Part shown: positions 6,170-10,854 of the stretch, one piece after another | How the letters are laid out: the number at the start of each line of letters is the position of its first letter | How positions within the stretch are numbered: position 1 is the first letter of the stretch | NCBI GenBank assembly: GCA_937874455.1 | Contig: CALNBE010000124.1 | Coordinates: 1 to 10,854, forward strand | Direction of reading: 5' to 3' | Origin: an uncultured Opitutia bacterium | GTDB taxonomy: Bacteria > Verrucomicrobiota > Verrucomicrobiia > Opitutales > UBA953 | DNA length: 10,854 nt | Made by a program: the position numbers and the translations under genes | The notes under the pieces: generated by a model | What the model was told of the DNA's origin: nothing | Database searches by the model: none | What the model saw: only the letters and a program-made list of their open reading frames with translations

Positions 6170-7252
6170 ATGACAATTTCCTCTGCCCGGAAAAAATCAG
6201 CGCCCACGCTGCGCTCCCGTTTTTTGGGCGCTTGGTGGGGGTTGTTTATTGGTGATGCCATCGGTCTGCCCACGGATGGCTATTTTAACATCGAGCTGTT
6301 GAAGCGGGACTACGGCTTGATCCATTCCTACCGCCGGTTGAAGGAGCCGCATCCGAACAGCGACATGACGCGGGTGCAGTTTCGTCCGACCGGGGAGTTG
6401 GACAACATTGTGCACCATCGGCAGGAGTTGTGGCAGACGCCGGGCACGCATTACCATCACGGACTGGAGCCGGGTGACATCACGTTGCCCGCGGTGCTGG
6501 CGAAGTTGCTGGCGGAGGTGTTGTGGGAGTCCGGCGGCGAGTATGCGCACGAGCGCTATGTGGAGTGTTATCTGGCTTTGATGCGTGACCCGCAGGGACA
6601 CCGGGACACCTACATCGCCAGCGCGCACCGGAAATTTTTTCGCAATCTTGGACAGGGCGTGCCGCTGGCTCGCTGCGGGGAAACGGATTCGCACATTGCC
6701 GGCTTGCTGGAGGTTGCGCCCTTGTTGCTGGTGTATTGTGGGATCATTCCGCAGGTCGGGCGGGTGGTGCGGCAGCAGATCGGCTTGCTGCGCCCGAACG
6801 GTTCGCTGGCGTATTGCGCGGATTTGTTGGGCGAGCTGCTCTTTTTGCTTGGCGAAGGGTTTTCCTTGGAGGACGCAATCTACCAGAAGCTCGGGCATCT
6901 GCGGCATCCGTTTTTGGCATATCCCTATCACCGTTGGATTGCCCATCAGGATGACGTGACGGTGGCGACGCAGCACTTGGGGCAGGGGCCGTTGGCGGAC
7001 GATGCGATCCCCTTGGTGTTTTATCTGGCGCTCAAGTATGCGGACGATTTTGAAAAGGCGTTGGAAATGAACGCGATGTTGGGCGGAGATGCCTGTCACC
7101 GCGGCGCGTTGATCGGAATGCTGCTGGGCGCGCAGAACGGGTGCGAAGGAATTCCGGACTATTTGCCGAAAGGCTTGAAGAATTTCGCAACGCTGGATCG
7201 GTTGGGCGATCAAATGTGGGACATGTGGCACCACAACCGAGAAACGCGGTGA
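6170..7252 (+). CDS. ADP-ribosylglycohydrolase-family protein, noncanonical metal site
   Basis: 360-residue cytoplasmic protein of the ADP-ribosylglycohydrolase (ARH/DraG) family. Family members remove ADP-ribose from proteins or nucleic acids or hydrolyse related metabolites. Seen: RFLGAWWGLFIGDAIGLP (17-34) matches the family opening with its GDAxG motif. PGDITLPAVLAKLLAE (101-116) takes the place of the TDDT-Q helix. GGDACHRGALIGMLLGAQNG (305-324) takes the place of GGDTDT, followed by GIPDYLPKGL. Only one Asp of the TDD triplet (D103) and the first Asp of DTD (D307) remain; C309 and H310 replace the next ligands. GHRDTYIASAHRKFF (143-157) and ADDAIPLVFYLALKYADD (276-293) fit a subgroup I recall with a GG(D/E)NCHRGA motif, so the change is probably ancestral, not decay. 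The start is uncertain: ATG 6170 is chosen, but an in-frame GTG at 6101 with GGAAAGG before it would add 23 residues. It is a single-gene unit closed by a terminator. Confidence 0.85.
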   Translation: MTISSARKKSAPTLRSRFLGAWWGLFIGDAIGLPTDGYFNIELLKRDYGLIHSYRRLKEPHPNSDMTRVQFRPTGELDNIVHHRQELWQTPGTHYHHGLEPGDITLPAVLAKLLAEVLWESGGEYAHERYVECYLALMRDPQGHRDTYIASAHRKFFRNLGQGVPLARCGETDSHIAGLLEVAPLLLVYCGIIPQVGRVVRQQIGLLRPNGSLAYCADLLGELLFLLGEGFSLEDAIYQKLGHLRHPFLAYPYHRWIAHQDDVTVATQHLGQGPLADDAIPLVFYLALKYADDFEKALEMNAMLGGDACHRGALIGMLLGAQNGCEGIPDYLPKGLKNFATLDRLGDQMWDMWHHNRETR

Positions 7253-7299
7253 AACGGCTGAATCTAAACCGCTAAAAAACCGCAGGATGCGTAAAATGG

Positions 7300-7338
7300 A
7301 AGACGGGCTGCCTACCCCTAAGCAGCCCGTCTTTTTTT
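7300..7338 (+). terminator. Rho-independent terminator after the ADP-ribosylglycohydrolase gene
   Basis: A perfect stem pairs GACGGGCTGC (7302-7311) with GCAGCCCGTC (7322-7331). Two flanking A-T pairs extend it to 12 bp around a 10-base loop. Seven T residues (7332-7338) follow at once. It begins 47 bases after the stop at 7252, and it is by far the clearest terminator in the window. Confidence 0.93.
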
Positions 7339-7636
7339 GTCTATCTTATCTCGTTGCTTATTACCCCATCTCCCGTAGGAGAAGCTGTTCAAAGCTTTGT
7401 ATGGTCGCAGTGATATGAACCGAATCGCCTAGTGCAAGCGAAAAAATGCATTTTTTCACAAAATTTTTCTTAGGAAGTGGATGTTTTTTCTTAACATTTT
7501 GTTTTTCAGAAGATTGTGATTAAAAAATTTTTTTCAAAAGAACGGATTTTGAACAAAAAAAGCGTAAAAACTACCTTTTGCAAGTCGAGGGATAGGGGAA
7601 ATGCTTGGTTTTTCGGGTGGTTTTGGAGGGAAGTTC
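7339..7636. other. AT-rich gene-free stretch between convergent genes
   Basis: About 300 bases with no open frame of useful length, lying between the terminator of the plus-strand gene and the stop of minus-strand dapB. Base composition changes sharply to A/T, especially 7438-7570, in a GC-rich surround. It holds repeated T tracts (7451-7456, 7464-7468, 7484-7489, 7502-7506, 7528-7534) and the word TTTTTCTTA twice, 21 bases apart (7464, 7485). There are also small inverted repeats: CAAAGCTTTG (7390-7399), TCTCC/GGAGA (7369-7373 with 7378-7382) and TTCAAAA/TTTTGAA (7533-7539 with 7547-7553). Neither neighbour needs a promoter here. It could be a bent or protein-bound spacer, a dapB 3' region, or a small RNA gene. 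I recognise no known RNA family. Confidence 0.6.
7440..7457. repeat. 18-bp perfect palindrome
   Basis: GAAAAAATGCATTTTTTC is identical to its reverse complement over all 18 bases, with no spacer. It lies in the middle of the AT-rich stretch. The lack of a loop argues against an RNA hairpin and suits a dimeric DNA-binding site, but runs of A and T make such palindromes easier to obtain by chance. Confidence 0.8.
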
Positions 7637-8419
7637 CTAGGCGGATTCCGTTAGGTTTTCGATGAAAGTGTTGCGGATGACATTTTCCATGCTGAAGAGT
7701 CCCTTGCGTTTGTGCATGAGCCAGCGGGCACCAAAGAGGGCGCCGCGGGCGAAGGCACTGCGACTGATGCTTTCGTGGACGAGGCGGACGGTCTGGGTTT
7801 TCATGCCAAAGATGACCTCATGGCGGCCGATTACGCCGCCGACACGGATGGAGTTAACGTGTTCCTCGGGATCAAGGCCGAGGTGCTCGGCGATGCGGAG
7901 GGCGGTGCCGGATTTTTCCCGTTTGCCGCGAAAATGCTCCTCGACGACCTCAATGTCGGCGGTGGGGAGGATTTTTTTGAGCACTTGGGAGGCGACCATG
8001 AGCACGTTGATGCCGAGGGTGATGTTGGGGGAATGAAGGACGGCGGTGCGACGGGCGAGTTTCTGCAGCAGGGCGTTTTCCTCCTCTCCGTAGTGGGAAA
8101 TGGCACTCACGACCCGGATGTTGTGCCGGATGGCGGTGGCGGCGTAGCCGTGCAGCGCGCTAGAGTCGGAGAAGTCGATGATGACATCGACGGGGTGGTC
8201 GCGGAGGAAATTGCGTTTGCGCAGCTCGGCCAGCGGGAGGATTGTGCCGGCTTCTCCTTTGAATCCCAGATGGCGGCTGGCGGATTCCCCCGCGTGTTCG
8301 GGGCTGCGGCGCATCACCCAGCGCAGGTCAAAGTCACGGGCCTCCAGGATTTCGGCGGCGGCAAGTTTGCCGGTTTTTCCAAAGCCCATCAGGCCGACGG
8401 CGATATTTTTTTTCTTCAT
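7637..8419 (-). CDS. dapB: 4-hydroxy-tetrahydrodipicolinate reductase, atypical active-site loop
   Basis: NAD(P)H-dependent reductase of the diaminopimelate/lysine pathway, cytoplasmic, 260 residues (normal length). The N-terminal Rossmann domain has GLMGFGKTGKL (9-19), and DVIIDFSD (78-85) follows the usual VxIDFT pattern. PNITLGINVL (131-140) matches the conserved PNFSxGVN. The C-terminus carries NSIRVGGVIGRHEVIFG (189-205) and SAFARGALFGARWL (221-234), which are diagnostic of DapB. The catalytic segment is unusual: EEHFRGKREKSGTA (160-173) replaces ExHHxxKxDAPSGTA, keeping H162, K166 and SGTA but losing the second His and the DAP residues and being one residue shorter. The usual GTTG loop reads SAISHYG (105-111). 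The start at 8419 is fixed by AAAGGA five bases upstream, the best Shine-Dalgarno in the window; an in-frame Met 22 codons earlier is rejected. A related but distinct reductase remains possible. Confidence 0.87.
   Translation of the reverse strand: MKKKNIAVGLMGFGKTGKLAAAEILEARDFDLRWVMRRSPEHAGESASRHLGFKGEAGTILPLAELRKRNFLRDHPVDVIIDFSDSSALHGYAATAIRHNIRVVSAISHYGEEENALLQKLARRTAVLHSPNITLGINVLMVASQVLKKILPTADIEVVEEHFRGKREKSGTALRIAEHLGLDPEEHVNSIRVGGVIGRHEVIFGMKTQTVRLVHESISRSAFARGALFGARWLMHKRKGLFSMENVIRNTFIENLTESA
8201..8212 (+). repeat. Exact copy of iterated 12-mer GCGGAGGAAATT
   Basis: Antisense inside dapB, where it falls in codon phase and encodes N-F-L-R (residues 70-73). This is a different reading frame from the copies in the M20 and S41-like genes, so the shared feature is the DNA word and not a peptide. 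Confidence 0.7.
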
Positions 8420-8437
8420 CAAGATCCTTTCGTTTGA

Positions 8438-8481
8438 GTTGCAAGGAGGCGGCCGGCCAAAGCCGCCCATTAGGGGGCAAC
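8438..8481 (-). promoter_or_regulatory. Possible stem-loop in the dapB leader
   Basis: In the 164-base gap between the divergent genes dapB and addB-like, GGCGGC (8448-8453) can pair with GCCGCC (8462-8467) over an 8-base loop. GTTGC (8438-8442) can pair with GCAAC (8477-8481) outside it. The fold would end 18 bases before the dapB start. It is much too short for a lysine riboswitch. Also present are the palindromes GGCCGGCC (8451-8458) and TTTGCGCAAA (8517-8526). No clear promoter box is visible for either gene. Confidence 0.35.
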
Positions 8482-8583
8482 CCAACTAGACGGGAGAGGA
8501 AAACGAAAGAAAAATTTTTGCGCAAAGACAAGCCGGGCGCATTTGCCTTTGAAAATGCAGTGAAACGGGTATGCTTTTGGCGC

Positions 8584-10854
8584 ATGTCCCGACCCGAACG
8601 CGCGCATTTTTTGGATTGGAAGAAACCGGTGGCCCCGACCGTGGCGGCGTTTTTAGCCGGGCAGGCGGGCGGCGCGGGCGGTCCGGTGGATTTTCGCGGG
8701 CAAGTGGTGATTGTGCCGACCCGCGAGGCTGGGCGGCGGCTGGAGGCGGCGTTGCTGGAGGCGGCGGAGGAGAAGGGTGTGGCGGGATTTTTTTCCCCGC
8801 AAATACTGACCCCTGACGCCTGTTTGCAATTGTTGGCGGGCCCGGCGGCGGTGGCGTCGCGGGCGGTTTCTTTGCTGGCGCTGGCGACGGTGTTGCGGGG
8901 GATGCCGGCGGCGGAGTTGATGCATTTGCTGCCGCAGTTGCCGGAGCAAAGGAACCGGGAGTGGGCGCTGGCGCTGGCGGAGATGCTGCTGGCTTTGCGG
9001 ACTACGTTGGGGGACAGTGTGCTTTTTCCTGATTGCGCGGCTGTGGCGAAACTGCCCGGGCATCCGGAGGCCGACCGCTGGCAAAATTTGGCGGAGGTGG
9101 AGCGACGTTACCGGTGTTTGCTGGAGCGGCACGGTTGGGTGGATGCCAACGATCATCGGCAGCGGGCGGCCAACAGCCCACTGGGGCCGGGGGAGTGGCG
9201 CAAAATCTGGCTGGCTGCGGTATCGGACCCGAATCCCCTGTTGCTGGAGGCGCTGGGGCGGCTGGCCGCGGTGACTGTTACTCCGCTGGTAGCCGCGCCG
9301 GAGGCGCTGCGGGACGGTTTTGACGAATGGGGCCGGCCGCGAACGGATTTTTGGCGGAGGGAGGAACTTGAGTGGGAGAATTTTGCGGAGCAGGTGCGGC
9401 TGGCCGCGTCCCCGTCCGTTTTGGCGGAGCAGGCGGCGGCGTTGCTGCCCCAAGTGCCTGCGCCGGGCGAATGGGTGAGCATTGGGTTGCTGGATGCGGA
9501 ATTGGAAAGCGTGGTCGCGGCGGCGGTGCGGACTGCGGGTGGTGCGGCCTATAACCCGGCGGGCATGCCGATGCGCGATCACGGTTGGCTGGTCTGGCTG
9601 CGGATGTGGCGGAATTTTTTGGAAAACGACGCGATCCGGCTGGCGGGAGAGCTGTTGCGGTTTCCCGGCATGGCGCGGTTGCTGGCGTCGGATGAATTGT
9701 TGCGGGATGTGCTGGAGCAGCTGGACGCGGTGTGCGCAGCGCACCTGCCGGACCGGGTGGCGGATGCCCGGCAGTTTTGCGAAGCGGCGGAGAGGCGTGA
9801 GGCACTGGGGCAGGTACTGGCCGGGCTGTCGTGCATGCGGGATGAGTTTTTGGGTGCCGATTGGCCCGGCGCGCTGGCGCGCTGGTTGCCGCGGCTGGCC
9901 GGGCGGATGCCGGAGCCGATGGCGGGGAGCGAGATGGTCTGGGATCGGTTGCAGGCGGCGCTGGAGGATTTGCGGTGTGCCGCGCAAATGGAGCCGGAGC
10001 TGGATGCGGTCACCGGGCTGGATTTGCTCTTGCGGCAGGTTGGCGGGCAGGCACTGACCCGCGAATGGGGCGAGGGGGAAATACCATTGCTCGGCTGGCT
10101 GGAGCTTTTGTGGGACGAGGCGCCGCAAGTGATACTGGCCGGGTTCAATGAAGGGCTGGTGCCGGAGACGGTTACCGCCGATCCCTTTGTCCCCGGTAGC
10201 CTGAGGGAAAAGCTCGGGTTGCGGACGAATGAAGACCGGCTGGCGGTGGATGTTTACCAGTTGCGAAAAATCCTGGCGCAACGAGGCGGCGGTGCGGGCC
10301 GGGTGGATGTGTTGGTACTGCAAAGCAATGCGCAGGGCGATCCCCTGCGGCCCTCGCGGTTGCTGTTTCAGTGTGCACGGGAAAATTTGCCGGCGCGCGT
10401 CCGTTATTTGTTTAGCGAACCGGAGCCGCCACGGGCGGAACCCGGCTGGGCGGCGGGCTGGCGCTGGGTGCCGCCGGCGCGGGAGGAAAAATGGAGGCGC
10501 TTATGCGAAAAAATTTCCGTGACCAGTCTGGCGGGCTATCTGGATTGCCCCTTCCGTTTTTACTTGGAGAATGTGCTGGAAATGGAGCCGTTTGACGCGG
10601 TTCCGCAGGAAATGGACGCGCTGGTGTTTGGCACGTTGTTGCATGCCGCGCTGGAGGCGTTTGGGCAGGAGGAAGCGCTGCGCGACAGCGAGGACGAGGA
10701 GGCGATACAGCTGTTTTTGGAGGACCAGCTGGCCGCGCGGGTACGGAAGCTATACGGACCGGAGCAACCGCTGGCGGTGCTGGTGCAGGCGGAGTCGGCG
10801 GGCAACCGGCTGCGGACTTTTGCCCGCGAGCAAGTCCGGCTGCGGCGGGAAGGC
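8584..10854 (+). CDS. AddB-like PD-(D/E)XK nuclease family protein, C-terminal part outside window
   Basis: First 757 codons of a large protein, open to the right edge. It looks like the AddB subunit of an AddAB-type helicase-nuclease for double-strand break repair (role inferred from the family). Seen: QVVIVPTREAGRRL (40-53) is the AddB N-terminal strand of the kind that replaces a Walker A motif in many members, and no GxGKT/S is present. VILAGFNEGLVPET (516-529) is the conserved helicase-like segment before the nuclease. SVTSLAGYLDCPFRFYLENVLEM (645-667) is the nuclease-domain entrance, with C655 at the place of the first iron-sulfur Cys. FGTLLHAALEAFG (682-694) is nuclease motif I with H687. 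The catalytic Asp/Lys and the remaining Cys residues would lie beyond 10854. The ATG at 8584 has no Shine-Dalgarno; an in-frame GTG at 8560 is the alternative. Sequence is rich in Ala, Leu and Gly. An addA gene would be expected downstream. Confidence 0.85.
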   Translation, partial: MSRPERAHFLDWKKPVAPTVAAFLAGQAGGAGGPVDFRGQVVIVPTREAGRRLEAALLEAAEEKGVAGFFSPQILTPDACLQLLAGPAAVASRAVSLLALATVLRGMPAAELMHLLPQLPEQRNREWALALAEMLLALRTTLGDSVLFPDCAAVAKLPGHPEADRWQNLAEVERRYRCLLERHGWVDANDHRQRAANSPLGPGEWRKIWLAAVSDPNPLLLEALGRLAAVTVTPLVAAPEALRDGFDEWGRPRTDFWRREELEWENFAEQVRLAASPSVLAEQAAALLPQVPAPGEWVSIGLLDAELESVVAAAVRTAGGAAYNPAGMPMRDHGWLVWLRMWRNFLENDAIRLAGELLRFPGMARLLASDELLRDVLEQLDAVCAAHLPDRVADARQFCEAAERREALGQVLAGLSCMRDEFLGADWPGALARWLPRLAGRMPEPMAGSEMVWDRLQAALEDLRCAAQMEPELDAVTGLDLLLRQVGGQALTREWGEGEIPLLGWLELLWDEAPQVILAGFNEGLVPETVTADPFVPGSLREKLGLRTNEDRLAVDVYQLRKILAQRGGGAGRVDVLVLQSNAQGDPLRPSRLLFQCARENLPARVRYLFSEPEPPRAEPGWAAGWRWVPPAREEKWRRLCEKISVTSLAGYLDCPFRFYLENVLEMEPFDAVPQEMDALVFGTLLHAALEAFGQEEALRDSEDEEAIQLFLEDQLAARVRKLYGPEQPLAVLVQAESAGNRLRTFAREQVRLRREG

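Noticed and set aside
6197..7234. 345-codon minus-strand frame opposite the ADP-ribosylglycohydrolase gene
   Set aside because: Gln/Arg-rich low-complexity translation without motifs. The plus strand has the family signatures and ends at a terminator.
7339..7440. SRP, 6S or other known small RNA gene after the terminator
   Set aside because: Only a 5-bp hairpin with a CGTA loop and a 10-bp palindrome are seen. The SRP GGAAG/GCAG core and the 6S bubble architecture are absent.
8420..8583. Lysine riboswitch upstream of dapB
   Set aside because: Only one short compound hairpin fits. The gap is too short for the roughly 180-base multi-helix aptamer, and no conserved core was recognised.
8653..10323. 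556-codon minus-strand frame opposite the AddB-like gene
   Set aside because: The Arg/Gln/Pro-rich translation is typical of a shadow frame; the plus strand carries the AddB motifs.

Overview
The window is GC-rich bacterial chromosome with an ordinary, mostly housekeeping gene set: tRNA charging, purine and lysine synthesis, pentose phosphate metabolism and DNA repair. I see no insertion sequence, phage gene, CRISPR array, tRNA or rRNA. Gram-negative style proteins, weak Shine-Dalgarno use, the KASKS-type methionyl-tRNA synthetase and the noncanonical ADP-ribosylglycohydrolase suggest the PVC superphylum, perhaps Verrucomicrobiota. That placement is an impression, not a demonstration.

Layout. 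From 6055 down to the left edge, six genes lie head to tail on the minus strand: purD (6055-4751), a signal-peptide protein with a degenerate S41 peptidase fold (4561-3668), a low-molecular-weight phosphatase of the protein-arginine-phosphatase type (3656-3162), rpiB (3129-2692), an M20 dipeptidase (2639-1266) and metG (1184 to beyond base 1). The gaps from the S41-like gene to metG are 11 to 81 bases, so those five look like one operon. A hairpin with a short T run at 4719-4691 may separate purD from them. On the plus strand, divergent from purD, is a stand-alone ADP-ribosylglycohydrolase-family gene (6170-7252) that ends at a clear intrinsic terminator (7300-7338).

An AT-rich, gene-free stretch (about 7339-7636) with A/T tracts and an 18-bp perfect palindrome follows. 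It lies between the convergent glycohydrolase gene and dapB (8419-7637, minus). Divergent from dapB is a large AddB-like PD-(D/E)XK nuclease gene (8584 to beyond the right edge, plus).

How the genes could work together. RpiB makes ribose-5-phosphate, the source of PRPP that feeds the PurD step. The phosphatase-rpiB pair matches the ywlE-ywlF order of Bacillus subtilis. The dipeptidase and MetG are generic amino-acid functions.

The most striking non-gene signal is the 12-mer GCGGAGGAAATT. It occurs exactly six times in 10.85 kb, with several near-copies, in coding and noncoding DNA and in different reading frames. This looks like a genome-wide iterated DNA word rather than protein conservation. 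Other points worth checking are altered active sites in the S41-like protein, DapB, the ADP-ribosylglycohydrolase and the MetG signature loop.
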